Assembly: GCF_020740795.1 (NCBI RefSeq)
Contig: NC_067285.1
Coordinates: 72,826,342 to 72,890,341, forward strand
Source: Apus apus
Taxonomy: Eukaryota; Chordata; Aves; Apodiformes; Apodidae
Reading direction: 5' to 3'
Length of the DNA: 64,000 nt
Below, piece after piece: positions 12,301-25,667 of the stretch. The first letter of the stretch is position 1, and each line of letters starts with the position of its first letter. A program made the position numbers and the translations under genes. Below the pieces are notes generated by a model, which saw only the letters and a list, made by a program, of their open reading frames with translations, did no database searches and was not told the DNA's origin.

Positions 12301-15300
12301 TTGGAACACGACTGCACCTTGAGGAACATGAAATTAAAAATCCTGTTTCTAAACCACCAGCTTTTCCTGCCCTCTGTAAGGGATTGGCTTGTGTAAGGGC
12401 ACTACAATTTTGGTGCATGGACTTGAATTCTTCAGATTTGTTTCTAATAAAGAAAATATACCTCACCTTTTGATTTGGGGAGCAGAGGTGCCTGCAATGC
12501 CAGAGTCATTGCAGCCCATTTGCTCTGTGGGTGAAGACAGACTTCCTGGGTGCCCTGGTCCCAGGCCAGCCTGGCCCTTGCATTGTGGCCTTGTTGCTCA
12601 AGAACAGAGCGAGCCAGCTGCCTGGCAGTGGGATAAAACAAAAAAGGAGTTAGTGCTGAGGGAAAGCTAATTTTGTTCCTTGACCCTGTGATTTCCTATA
12701 ATTGTGCTTCTGGCAGTCACCTGGGCCGGTTTGATGTCCCTAATGTGACAGGGTCGCTGAATCTGAAGGCTTGTTGAGCCGGGTCCTCTGCATGCCTACC
12801 TGATGGGATTGCCAAAGTGAGTGATGAACTGACCTGTATGAATGCAGTGCAACTGGGGATGTAATTTAGGCACTAGTGTTTTGAGTGAGTTTGTCAGGCC
12901 TCTGGTATTTGAACCATTTGGGTTAGACCTAGCTGTTGATGCACCCCGAAGGTAGACAGCTGCCTCTGCTTGTCCGTGTGCCTTTTTCTTCCCACAAGAA
13001 CGCAGTAGCCTCTCGAGTTGCTCAGTAGTGGGTGAACACCAAAAGCAAAAGATGCAAAGCCCATTTGTAATGCTGCTAAATAAATTCTGAGTGTCAAAGG
13101 TAATTAATTGGCTAGTGGGAGTGTTGGAATAGTTGCTGTGTGTTATTACATGCTTGAGTTAAATAAGATCTGAGGACTTGGTGGCCTTTCAGGTGTGAGT
13201 GCCTGTGCTCTTCAGAGATAAGGAAGCTGGTAATTCAAGAATGCAGTTCTCTTCAGAAGGCTTCCTGTCCAAACCCTCATTATGTTTAAACCACATTGTT
13301 GCTAAGGACCTAATGAACTAGTTCATCTCTGGGATTATACTGAGCTTTACAGGGAAGCCAGCTTGCCTTTTCTTCCCCTTGCTTATTTTCAAATTTGTAT
13401 TCTGTCTTTTCTTCTAACTGTATAGAGCTTATTTTGCATGTCTGTTTTTATAGACAGCAACTGCTCTGCCAGTCCCAGAGAGAACTGGTATAGACTTTGC
13501 GATTTGTGCTGATATTTCAAACCTTGGTCTGGCAGAGAGCTAAGAGCCGAGTGGTCCCTTCCCAAGAGGCAAAGCACTTGAAGCAGAAATTGCTGTCCTG
13601 ATGAACTCAAGCAGCGAACTGCACCTGCAGGTCGTCTCACTGCTGGTTGCTGCGTAACGCTAAGTGTCACTCTTTCCCCAACAAAAGGGGACTATGCTAA
13701 AAAGCCTGTAACTACAGTTTTTTTCGCAGATGAGCTTGATAGCGGTGGGGCAATGTCTCTGGCAGCATCAGATGACATTTGGCATTGTAACACTTCCAAT
13801 AGTTTGATGATGGTTGGCTGCCAACCTGCACATCACTGTGCTGTTTCTCAAGAGCTATGACGCTGAACCGGCTTCCTTGTAGTTAAAGCTGAAACACGAC
13901 TGTGAAGTTTACAGTGTGGAGGACTTGCTTGAGCTAAACACTGTTTTACACACTCTGATGATGTGTAGCATAGAGCATCCTGACAGCACAGCTGGTCAGC
14001 ATAGTACACCATTGTGCAGTAATACTGAGGTTGTCTCTGGAGTCACTAAATCTGCTTCTAGTCACTTTGTAAGACATCTCAATCTCAGTACCATGCTGAG
14101 TTAACCACACTGATTAACCATTCCTGATTCTTGATTAAGCTTGGCTGGTAGCAGATCGGGAATTTTCACCCTGTGTCTGAGGCTCAGCACAAAAGCAGCT
14201 CCAGTTTGTTTTCTCAGCATTCTGGTAACTACCACTGTTCATTACAGAGGATAAGGTGATTGGCCGAAGGTATGCAGGGAGGCTGCAGCAAAGGTTCTGA
14301 GCTTCCGAGTCCTAAAATAATTCCTTTGTCTTTGGGCAGTCCTACCAGCCATGCTGGGGTGGATGCATATACCTCCCTTTTCCCTTCCTGCCAGTTGTTT
14401 TAGAGTCAGAGACATAGTGTCCAGCATCCAAACATGTCTTTTGGGAAAGAAAAAAGAGAAAAAGGATTCTCTCATTCTTAGATGCTGTTTTGGAAGCTTA
14501 CAGCATTCAGTGACAATTGTGCCTATAAGGGTAGTTTAGCTGAAAGTATCTGCCACATGGGTGCTGCCAAAGAAATGTATTTTGGTTTTCTAAACACCTG
14601 TTTCTTGACTCTTCTGCATCTCTATTTTTGCTTAGAATGCATGAGTGATGTGGGAAAAAGTAACTCATGACAAGCTGCTGAGCAACACTTGGTGAGAAGT
14701 AGTAGGAGTTGGTAACGACTTGAGAGAAGTGCTAGTTTTCAGAAAAATAAAGGTAGAAGTGAAAGATCAAACTTGTCTCAGTGATTTCTCATGTTTGAGG
14801 CAGTGGGAAGGTGTTACAGGCAAGTATGTCCAGTGTACAAGTTAAGTTAGTGCTTCACAGAAGCAGCTTATGTGCTAGCACTTACACATTGGTGTGCAGT
14901 TAACTGTAATGAATGTCCTGCTGTGGCAATGCAGCATCTTTTCATCTGTCTATTCTAATACAGAAAATAATGATATAATGTGGTTTTGCTATGAAGTATG
15001 CATATGAGCTGAGATACTGTAACCAGGGTTATGGCTTTAAACTCTGTGAAAGATTTGGGGCAGGAAGAAATAGAAGAAGAATGAGCACAAATATAAAATT
15101 ATGGGTCATAAATGCCACTTGATTCTGTACCAGTGTCTGTTATGAGTTCCTGATTCAGTCTTGGTGCTGCTCATTTTAATCCATGTGGTGAGAATCAGAA
15201 GATGAAAAGCAACCATGACCAGACAAGATGTGGCTGTCATTCTCTAAGGGGATAAATTGCCATGGCAATGCTGTCTGTTGTTGGTGGAGAGCTGGCTGAT

Positions 15301-15592
15301 TTTGGCCAGCTGCTGGGTAGCTGGAGATGCTGGGTCCCCTTGTGGTTAAGGTGCATTGTGGATAATTAGACAAAACTGTGTCTTGAAACAGAGGATATTA
15401 AATTATTTCTGCTGCTTGAGATTAAGGTAGTGGCTCTTGTTGTAAAAATGAGTGCTTGAGAGGCAACACTGGTTTCTAAAGGACAGTAAATGCCAAACTC
15501 AGTTGGAGCCTGAGTTTTTCCCACATGCCAAGGAGAAGAAATGCAAGAGAAAGAAGGCTAGGTGCTTGCTGTGGGAAGGAATACTGTTTATT
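9326..15592. other. Intergenic sequence between FNIP2 and the CR1 cluster
   Basis: No exon with recognisable homology was found on either strand. Simple runs occur, for example poly(A) near 10538-10550 and poly(T) near 12156-12169. The longest open frame is a 161-codon minus-strand stretch at 11583-12068, with no family resemblance and no convincing splice context. It is treated as chance. Confidence 0.6.
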
Positions 15593-15700
15593 GAATCATA
15601 GAATAGTATGGGTTGGAAGGGACCTTTAAAAGTCAGATAGTCCAGCCCTTCTACAATGAGCATTGGCATCTTCAATTAGATCAGGTTGCTCGAAGCCCAC
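15593..15700 (-). mobile_element. CR1 LINE 3'-end fragment
   Basis: Reading + strand, the sequence begins GAATCATAGAATAGTATGGG, continues with GGTTGGAAGGGACCTTT and AGTCCAGCCCTTC, then a block resembling the CR1 'AGATCAGGTTGCTC' segment. This is the reverse complement of an avian CR1 3' end, so the element lies on the minus strand. Only about 100 bases remain. It sits about 300 bases from the larger CR1 copy in the same orientation but is more diverged, so it is probably an independent insertion. Confidence 0.85.
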
Positions 15701-16013
15701 ATTGTTTTGGTCATTTTGCTCATCATCCGAGGTTGGGTCTCTGAGCTCATCACCCAAGCGTGTGGGTGCTACTGCCAGTGCAAGGGAAATGGCTGCAGCA
15801 GGTGAAGAGGACAACAGGTCTGCCTCTTTCAGGATAGTCTATTTACAGCAGTGATGAAATGGGAATTCTGGGCAGTGCGTTTCACATAAATTAAGCCAGT
15901 CTGCTGCTGATCACGTGTATTTCCTGGCGGAAATCTCCCCTTACGTACCTATTTGCAGTGGGAGCTACTACTGATGCCTTGAGAATCCATAGTCAGGTGT
16001 TGAGGATGAGAGG

Positions 16014-17690
16014 GAGAATCACAGAATCATAGAATCCTAGGGGTTGGAAGGGACCTCAAAAGATCATCTAGTCCAACCCCCCTGCCAGAGCAGGGTCATC
16101 TAGAGCACATCACACAGGAAGGTGTCCAGGTGGATTTTGAATGTCTCCAGAGAAGGAGACTCCACAACCTCTCTGGGCAGCCTGTTCCAGTGCTCTGTCA
16201 CTCTCACAGTAAAAAAATTTTTTCGAATATTCACCTTGAACCTCCTATGCTCCAATTTGATCCCATTACCCCTTGTCCTATCACTGGTCAACACTGAGAA
16301 AAGCCTAACTCCATCTCCCTGACACTCACCCCTTACATATTTCTAAACATTGATGAGGTCACCCCTCAGTCTCCTTTTCTCCAAGCTAAAGAGACCCAGC
16401 TCCCTCAGCCTTTCCTCATAAGGGAGATGATCCACTCCCTTAATCATCTTTGTGGCTCTGTGCTGGACTCTTTCAAGCACTTCCCTGTCCTTCTTGAACT
16501 GAGGGGCCCAGAACTGGACACAGTACTCCAGATGCGGCCTCACCAATGCAGAATAGAGGAGGAGGAGAACCTGTCTTGATCTACTAACCACCCCCTTTCT
16601 AATGCACCCCAGGATGCCATTGGCCTTCTTAGCCACAAGGGCACATTGCTGGCTCATGGTCATCCTCCTGTCTACCAGGACCCCCAGGTCCCTTTCACCT
16701 ACACTGCTCTCCAGCAGGTCAGCCCCCAACCTGTACTGGTACATGGGGTTTCTCTTTCCCAAATGCAAAACTCTACACTTGCCCTTGTTGAACTTCATCA
16801 GATTTCTCCCCGCCCAACTCTCCAGCCTGTCCAAGTCCCTCTGAATGGCAGCACAGCCCTCCAGCGTGTCAGCCACTCCTCCCAGCTTTGTGTCATCAGC
16901 AAACTTGCTGAGAGTACATTCTATACCCTCATCCAGGTCGTTGATGAAGATGTTGAACAACACCGGTCCCAGTACCGACCCCTGAGGGACTCCACTAGTC
17001 ACACACCTCCAACCAGATTCCGCCCCATTGACTACAACTCTCTGCCTCCTTCCTTTCAACTAGTTCTTGATCCACCTCACTACCTGATCACCAAACCCAT
17101 TCTTGATCAACTTATCTACAAGGATGCTGTGGAAGACGGTGTCAAATGCTTTACTGAAATCAAGATAGACCACATCTACCACTCTACCATCATCCATCCA
17201 CCTAGTAATTTCCTCATAGAAGGCTATGAGGTTAGTCAAACATGACTTACCCTTGGTAAAACCATGCTGACTGCTCCTGATGACCCCCATGTCCTTGATA
17301 TGCCTAGAGATAGAGACAAGAATAAGTTGTTCCATCACCTTTCCAGGGATGGAGGTGAGGCTGACCGGTCTATAGTTACCCAGGTCCTCCTTCTTGCCCT
17401 TCTTGTAGACTGGAGTGACATTTGCTATCCTCCAGTCCTCAGGCACCTCTCCTGTTACCCATGACTTACCGAAGATGATGGAGAGTGGCCTAGCAATGAC
17501 CTCCACCAGCTCCCTCAGCACCCTTGGATGCCTTCCATCTGGACCCATCGATTTATGGATGTCCAGATTATTCAACTGATCCCTAACCCAATCCTCATCT
17601 ACCATGTCAAACTCCTCCTTTATCTTGACTTCTTCTGGGGCTATATGAATCTGGGACTCATGGGGAAATCCTGCAGGAGTAAGTTATGCA
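16014..17690 (-). mobile_element. 5'-truncated CR1 LINE (chicken-repeat-1 type non-LTR retrotransposon)
   Basis: On the minus strand this copy runs from near 17690 to the 3' end at about 16014. It keeps the C-terminal part of ORF2, a short 3' UTR and the terminal octamer-type repeat (seen on + as ATCACAGAATCATAGAATCC followed by GGTTGGAAGGGACCTC). The 5' end is missing, as is usual for CR1: the endonuclease domain and the start of the reverse transcriptase are absent. CR1 copies normally lack target-site duplications and none was seen. The reading frame is unusually well preserved, with no frameshift over about 1.58 kb, which points to a fairly recent insertion. Confidence 0.97.
16100..17683 (-). 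pseudogene. CR1 ORF2 remnant: reverse transcriptase with two premature stops
   Basis: Read on the minus strand, a single frame runs 528 codons from 17683 to the terminal TAG at 16100-16102. It holds the non-LTR reverse transcriptase motifs: GNYRPVSLTSIPGKVMEQ, motif A YLDFSKAFDT (about 17167-17141), motif [16 protein letters not shown], and the catalytic FADD at about 16903-16892. The downstream part has [20 protein letters not shown] and [17 protein letters not shown]. The frame is broken by two in-frame TAG codons. The one at 17060-17062 replaces the conserved Trp of the WIKNWLKG-type block, and the one at 16343-16345 replaces a Tyr after DLINV. It has no endonuclease or start region, so it is inactive. 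Confidence 0.95.
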
Positions 17691-20600
17691 GGAAGCATAA
17701 CTTCTCTTTCCAGCATCCCTTACCTATTACTTCAGCTTAGCTCTAACACGAAAACTGCACCCTGAAGGACTGGTGAAGTAATACCAGAGCTACAGCTGGC
17801 TGTAATACCGAAGTACGTGTTTTGTGGGACCAGTGCCAATTCAATTCTCCTTTTTCCCAGCTGCAGTTAGTGTAAAAGCTGGTTTCAGATTGCTTGCCTA
17901 GCTCTAGATTGGCATCAGATAGCTCCCTATTACCCTTCACAGTATGTCCTATTGGACCTGATTGTTATTCCACCAGAGATTCTCTAAGGTAACCTATTGA
18001 AATATATCCTAATTGTTCCCTTCCTCACCACTGAAGCCCCCTCTGAGGGTAGCTGTCATTATTTCTGACCTTAATAACATTCTAAGAGGAGGAGTAACTC
18101 CTGGCAAAATGCAGTACACACTCATTCTGTTTCCAGTCTGGGCACTCTGCTTCCTGAGCATCAGCAGTGACTTGGGCTGGTGGTGGGCATGAGCAGGAGT
18201 GGGACCCAAAAATCCAGCCCAGTATCTTCCATAGCTGTGAAAGCTGTAGAAGGGCATTGTGTAGCTCTTGTTTCCTTCAAGAGTGGGGTCCTGATTCTGC
18301 ATGAGTTATGAATGCAATTGTCAGACCTCCAAGCACCAGCAAAGGAAGCTGCTGCTAAATTAGGTCCAGTAGCAGCAGCTGCAAAATTGCTGTCCTGCTG
18401 GCTGGGGAAAGGCAAAGTCACCAGAGAATTAAGATGAACTGCTGAGCATAGTTTGCACTCAGAAGGCAGCTTTGTAGGAATTATAAGGAAGACAATGTCA
18501 TATAAAAGTCTTTCTAGCTTCTGCTGGAGCTACAGCTGTTGTTCTTCAGGCGTAATATTTTTCCATGAAATGAACTGCCTCCACTCAGCTTCTTCAAATA
18601 GGATCAAAAGGGTCAGCTGGAAAAATCCATAAAGAGGTGGAGCAATTTGAAGAAGAATGCAAAGGCTTTGAGCAGTGGCTGCTTGGAATCAAGGTCAAAT
18701 CATGCCTTAGTAGCTAAGAGTGCACTCAGGAGTTCAGACGTCTTGTATCAGACCCTAATGAGCAGGACTGGGTAGAAGACAAGTGTCCACAACTCCTGTT
18801 TAGTGCATTAAAAGGTGGCTGCATGCTGCCAACAGAGAATAAGAAAATGTTGTATTCCTCTCTCAAAGCCTTTTGCTCACGTGAGATTGAGACTTCACTA
18901 GCCATCCTATAAAAAAAAAACCAAACAAAAAACAATAAAACAATAATAGGCAACCCCAAAGTAGTAGTAACCACTCAAGCTGTGCTCTGTATGGCACATG
19001 GGAGTCCCACTGGGACTGAGTTGTCTTGTTAGCTTAGACAAAATTTTAGTAGCAATATCAACTTTGAAATTGTTTTTTAAACTTGCACGTCAAGCGTAAC
19101 TTGTCCCTGCTTATTTTGGCCACGTGTCCCTCCTGTTCAGGACTTGTGATTGCTGTAGTGCTATTTGTACCTTTTGCAGTGTATTATTCCAGTTATACAT
19201 TAAGTGTAGTAAATCTTAACTCTCTGTAATTTACTTTTCAGTTAGCTTCCTTTGCCCAAGGTAACTGGAAGCTATTAAAAATTTGCTTTAAAAACAGCAA
19301 CAGAAATAAAGCTGCTTTCCGTATTTCACAACTAGTGTTTCCTGATGCAGTAAAAATTCAATTTAAGATTACCTGTAGATGTGACCAGCTGCACATCTGA
19401 ACTTTGAAGCACTAGAACTCTGAATTAAAAGCATATCTTACTCTAACTCTGATAGCCAGCTGTCTTCAGGAGTCACTCAGACCTAAAGAACCTGGCAGAA
19501 GTCTGTATTGCTGAGCAGCTGACTTCTACCTGGTCAATACAGACTAGACTGAAGTAGACCTTAAAGACTAATTCTCTCTGCCTTTCTCACTCTAGAGCTC
19601 ATGAGGGATCCTTGAACCCACAGACTCTGAAATCTAAAGGTAGGACTCTACTAAATCAGCTTCACAAGGAGGGGATGCCTGACCACAGCCCTCTGTGAGG
19701 CTATGGTTTTCTCCTGCATGTTGTGTCTGTCTGCAGGGCTGCAACAGAGCTCTGGGCTTCTTAGACTTGGCCCTTCTCCCTCCAGTCTAAAGACAGACCA
19801 CAGGCTACCAGCAGCACAGTCTGTGGTAAGGGTGTGGGTATTTGTTGCCCCCATCTGAGCCCCTGGAAGAATCCTCCTCTCGTGCATTGGCAACACTGAC
19901 ATTTTTTTAGCACAGAAAAAGGCAACCCCATTGCAGCAGAGCTGGGGGTGGCTACCAGAAGCACGTGACCAGAGCAATGATTTAGTCCTTTAGTTTCACA
20001 GACCCAGGCTCTTTCACCATCTCTGTCTGCCCTGGGATTGTGAAACCTCTTAGCACACTGCAAAATTTCTCAACAATGGTAATTCCCCTTTCCCAAAGGT
20101 ATAATAGGGTGAAAAGCTAGCCCCTCAGCCTGGGGCTCAGCACAGCTTCCGCAAGGCTACAAGGCAGAGTAAGTGTCCGATTCATTTCCCTTTCACAAGA
20201 CTGCCTTGTTCTCAGGGGCCGGCCTTGCTGAAGTTAAGTATGTGCCTTCCTTTATCAAACTACTTTCTGCCGTTTCTGCACGTTTCACGAGACAGTTGAG
20301 TTACTGCTGAGTAAAATTTACAACCAGAAACCTCAGCCCCTTTAGAAAACCAAAGAGGAGTTGCAAGGCATTGTATGAATTTCAGAAATCAGTTTTTTTG
20401 GTGTTCTGACATGCAAGCTTAACCGATGCTAAAGTCAATGAGTATTTTTTTTTTTAAACAAACTCCTTGTGGCTGAAAAATGTGATCACTCCAACAAAGC
20501 AAAAAGCTTAACCTGCAGAAATGAAGCATCTGCAGCCAGCAGTTTGGCTGTTTAATAAACTCCCTCAGCTAACAGCCTCTATCCCTGCTGTCTTAGTATG

Positions 20601-23600
20601 TGAAAAATGTGCTCGGTGCCACAGTGATGTCATGAGCCCCGAGCTGATAGCTGCTTATGGCTTCCAGCTGGGCTGCTGAGTGCTGAGAGGCACTGCAAGC
20701 CGAGCAGATCCCAGTTTTGGTGGAAGCAGTATCCAAAACCTACCTCGTTTTCAATGTCTTCTGACCCAAATCCCTGATTAGTCAGGAAACCATTGACCTT
20801 CTCTGCTACAGCTCAAATGCAGCAGCCTCTCTGTTCATTGTTCTGAGCCCCCTCCACCCCTTGCTGATTACTGTAGTTGGCTCTGTTTAGTTAAGTTCTC
20901 TGAGGTGACTCAGATTGTTCGTGTCGGTGAAGCTGGCTAAGAGGTAGGGGCCAAATTTAGGAAGAATTCCTGTTCTGATGAGAGGAGGAACTCCAGGGAG
21001 ATGTTTAATTCTGCAGATCAAGTGATATAAATGGCAATTTTTTATATCCTTTGTGTTAACAATGAAATGTCATGCTGCGTGGATGTGCACTGATGGTTAC
21101 TCTGTTCTCTTTACTGCCCCAAATCCTTTCTTTGCTGACCCTATACTCTCGTTATAATATTTTTTCTTCCTGTTCATCTTGGCATATCTAAAATTAGATG
21201 ATCAGCTTTCCCAGGCAGGCATCTGTCCATGCTCATAAAGTTTCTGGTGTGCTGTGTGAAGGCCACAAATAGGTTAGTTTGGTTTTCCCCTTACTGTACT
21301 GTCTCAAAAGGGAAACTGCTGAGACAAGATCTTTCAGGAATGTAAATGGCTCCCTTTGTCTACGCTACAAACGAAGAAACAAAGATAAATGTCACCTTTA
21401 CCTGACTCCTTTGGAGACTACTCAAGTTCAACTGGATTGCTTTGGTTCAGACATTCCAAGTTGAGACTGTTTTCATACCTGTATTAGGAAATCAGGGATT
21501 TAAATGATGAATAGGATGCATATATTTTCAACAAATCACATAAGTATTAGGGGTTCACATACAGCACAAAATTCAAGGGTAACTGGTGTGCTTATTGCTG
21601 GTCTGGAGGCTGGTCTGGAAGGCAGAAGACAACTAATGGTGAAATCCAGTTTTCCAGGCTGGGTGATGTGAAGAGGCCAGTGTGCTCTGTGACCTGCCCT
21701 TGAGCGTGCAGGTGAGCAGAGCTTATCATACGTGTTTGCACACACAGGTTTTCAAGAATTCTGGCTCTTCTCTTACAATGAATGTTCTGTGCTTATCTTT
21801 TTCACCTCAAACAGAATAATTTCTGATGTTTGTGGATTTTTCTTATTTTGAGGAGATGGCACATCGAGGCTGCAGTTTCAGAAAAACTGCTTGAATTTAA
21901 TGTTGATGAAAATCTGATGTTCTAACTTTAAGTTAATGAGTCATGTGTCAGGCTTTCAGCAGCATAAACTTGCCAATACCTATAATAAAATCCGTATCCA
22001 TCTGGCTATCTTTAGCCATAAAACCAAGAAAAAAATCTCAGCTACTATCCAACCCTCAACCTGTTTTCTTACTAAAGCAATCTGGATGTGTCATATGCCA
22101 TTTGAAAGCTCATATCAATAACAGAGCTATAATTTGTGCTTTTGTTTGAATATTTTGCAACTTAGAACACTAATTTTCTCTCAAAACTTGCCTTTAGTAA
22201 GGAGCATCAATATTTTTTTTGTGCCTAAAGTGCATGGATAGTTGATGTTTAAAATGTACATAGGCACAAAAGCCTGTATATAACTAGTAAGAGAGAAAAT
22301 TTCTATCCATGCAGCAGTTATTCTGTAGAGAACCAGAATTTCTAGGTTGTCAACTCTTTGTTGATTATTTGCATTCCTCCTGTGGGTTGCCTAGCAGTCG
22401 CATCTGATTGTCTTTTAACACTGCTACAGTAGGGATTTTTTATTACCTTGAAAAAAAGAAATTAAAATAAAATAAAGGTTGTAGAAGAGAACACTTAAAA
22501 GTAGGATGTGGAGGGAATGCGAAGGCATGTCTGCTAGACATGAGAGGTATGTTGAGGCTCAAGAGCTGTCTGTTCCTTGTCAAATTCTGAAGCAAAGTGT
22601 GAGGCAGGACTGATGAAAGAACTCTTCAGTTCCCATCTCTACCCCTCCAGCTTCTGCCGTTGTCTCCTCCTGGCTTGCAGCCTTTCCCCCATCTTCTGCT
22701 CCTGCTGTTGGTTCTGGCCTTCTGCCCTCATCTTATTTCACCTTCACAACCATCTTCTCTCCCTTTGCATTAGTTCTTCTCCTGTTCAAAGCACATGCAG
22801 TGCTGAGGGTATTCCCTGAACTTAGGTGACAAATTCTTATAGATTGCTTCTGAGAATTATGACCTTCTTGCTCTGAACTATAGGTGGAACTTGGTCAGGT
22901 GGAAACTGCAAAAGCACAACCTTGTCATGATGACAAACTTGAGAAATTTCAAGTTACTAGGTGTGAGAGCTAACAAAACCCATTCCTTATACTTTGTAGT
23001 GAGGGGAAAGTAATGTACTTTTCCATTCCCCAAACTCTGAGATAAAGGTATGATCCGCTATAGAGCTGAATCTTTTAAAAAATGAGACTGCTCATCCGTG
23101 GTTAGCCATTTTAATTGAATGGTTTATTTGGAAAATATATAAATCACCAAAAGGTAGTTCCTTAAAAAGTAATCGTAACTACAGGTGCTGCTGCCCCTAA
23201 TACTTGACATACAGAAACCTGACTTACTTTATCACTTAGGATAAAAAAGATAAGAATATATGTCATGGGCAGTACTCTGGGCTGATGACTATTCATCTTT
23301 TTGCTTGGACAACATTTTAAAAAGACATAAAATTTGCCAGTACAATAAGCAAAATTCTCCCCCTTCATTAACTAAGTGCCCAAGATGGACCAAGAGCTAG
23401 GCTCTTCTATTCAAGATCAGGTTGCAGATTAAATTATGCAATAAATTTACCCTGGGTTAAAAGTGAATTTTCTTCTACCGTAAAAGTCACCTTTCAAAGA
23501 CGTTGAAGACTTTACAGGATAAAGGTTAAAATTATAGGAAACAGCTCTTCAGAGCTATGGAAGAGATAATACAGAAGTGGTGGATATCTGTGGCAGTGTC

Positions 23601-23934
23601 CTTTACACCATCACTGGAAACAAACTGCTATGGCTGCAGTCATTTAGGTGGAAAGGAGAAACTCTGTGAAATGGCAGTTTGTCTTAAATATTTAAAGACT
23701 ACTATCAAGTAGCTGTCTTGTAAATAAATGCTGTGGATTATTGTGCACAATGAGGTAAACTGCTAAATCCTGTAGTTACTGGGGTTTTTTTCCAAGGTTA
23801 TTGTTTTTCCCAGTGAGACTCTTTAACTGTGCATTTCCCATATGTTATCCACTTTATGGAACTGCATGTCTTGTTTCACATGTGTGTTATTTTAAATATT
23901 CAGTGCTATGTGTTTTTAATTTATGATCAAACAT
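17691..23934. other. Intergenic sequence, right flank of the CR1 copy
   Basis: No gene was recognised. GC-richer patches near 19.6-20.06 kb and 20.6-20.9 kb carry short open frames on both strands but no conserved motif. A short A-rich simple run lies at 18911-18942. Confidence 0.55.
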
Positions 23935-24030
23935 TTCAGAATCTGAGAAGGCAGATAAGTACTATTTGTCCCATTTTTGTAGCTAAGGTGGCTGGGGAAT
24001 AGACAAGTCAGTGCTTTGTGATACGAAATA
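23935..24030 (+). repeat. Probable L2/MIR-like ancient repeat relic
   Basis: The block AGGCAGATAAGTACTATTTG, then TCCCATTTTTGTAGCTAAGG and a GGGGAATAGACAAGTCA stretch, lines up in order with the shared L2/MIR tail (GAGGTAGGTACTATTAT, CCCCATTTTACAGATGAGG, CTGAGGCACAGAGAGGTTAAGT). It is heavily mutated. Assignment is by memory of the consensus pattern and cannot separate L2 from MIR. Confidence 0.5.
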
Positions 24031-25667
24031 TTGGCAGTTTGCTTGTGACTAGCAGCCTTCTCAAAACTGAAAATGTGACCTTTTGTGAAATGACATTCTT
24101 TTATTGAACAAATGCTTTTTTAATGTATTCTGTTATAGCTGCTTGCTGTTGTGATTATATGAAATTGAACTGCCTTTTGCAACAGTGAAAACTACAGCAG
24201 GAACAAAGGGACTGAGCTGGTTTTGACTCTTTGTTCTCTTCTATAGGTTCTGTTGTAGCCTGTATGAATCAGTTGCTGCAAATATTAAATCTCAGCCTCC
24301 ACAGTTTTGCTATGGGGAAGCCTGAAGTCATGAGTTAGTGACATGAGAAATGAGAGAAACCTGAGATGCAATGTTTTCATAAACGTTTGTGTTGGTTTTT
24401 TTTTTAATAGTAGAAGCATTTAGTCAAGCCAAGTAAATCCTCATTTGCTTGCAATTTTATCTCAAACTGTAAACCAGCAGTGGCTGAGAACATGTTATGT
24501 GAGTTCTTTGTGAAACCCCTTTATGCAGGAGGCAACATCCTTTTTCTCTCAGCTGAAGGCTGAGAAAATGGCAGGTCAAATTTCTGCTTATACCCAAGCC
24601 TTGCTTCTCAGTACTCCTACAGCAAGCACAGAATCAGCAATTGTAATTCCTGACATTTCTAACTTGGAGGAGGGGAGTGAGTAGGGGAGAGGAAATAATT
24701 TATTTTAAAGAAAAATGCAAGATATGTTCATTGCTAAGAACGTATCAGCAGGAAGCACAGACGAGAAAATAATTTTTGTAGTTCACTGCTTAAAACAAAA
24801 ATGTTTTCTAGGTCTTGTACATAAAGAAAACCTTCAGGATTTGAATCAGTGTGCAGCTGACAGTGTGAAGGTAGGAAAACTAACTTCTCCATTGGGAATA
24901 ACATTGTGTACAGCAAGACATGTCAGCTATGAGCTGAAACTACCACCTTCATCTCTGAACCTGTCCCTGTTTTGAACTATGCTGCTGCTTGCTTCAATAG
25001 ATATAGCTAAGTACATAGGCAAAGCTGAAAAGGATACCACCATAGCCTTACCATGAAGCTTGGTTGCATCCATGGACATAGAAGCTGCTGAGAAAGTTCA
25101 TGATCTCTTAATTACAAAGATCTGTGACATGTTAATTTTTGAGGTATCTGCTATTCCTTTTTGTCTAAAAGGAAGATACCAGGAAAAATGCATTAACATC
25201 GGGAAAAGATACTAATTAGTAACTTCCAGATTAAAAAATTGGGATAGATTATTCTATTAATACACAGGGAGGGAAACAGAAGACGAGAGGGACCCCATAG
25301 GGGCTCCCCAAAGCATTTGTGACTCAAGATCCACTTAGGACATAGCTTGGGCTGGTGGTTCCTGGGTCTGTTTAAGAGGATGTGTCTCCAGAATTTCTCT
25401 GGCTTTAACAGATCCTTTCTCTTCCTCTTCCAGAATAACTCACAGCCCATTAGGGGAGTATCTCCATGGTATGCAGTAATAACTGACCTCTGCATAGGGA
25501 GGCAACTGCCAGCATTTCCTATAGCAACCATGTGATGGCTGAATGCAGTTTGGTATCTTTGTGTGTCTGAATCAGGGTGGATCTTGGCCTGAGGTTTTCT
25601 TTCCATTTGTTTTGTTTCTTTCTTACATTTATGTCTAAATTAAACACTAAGGATTAATTAAGAAGAA

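Noticed and set aside
16646..17245. 199-codon + strand open frame
   Set aside because: It is the antisense shadow of the CR1 reverse transcriptase frame on the minus strand.
25193..25606. 137-codon minus-strand frame next to the MIR
   Set aside because: Peptide shows no domain or family pattern and no neighbouring exon could be joined to it.
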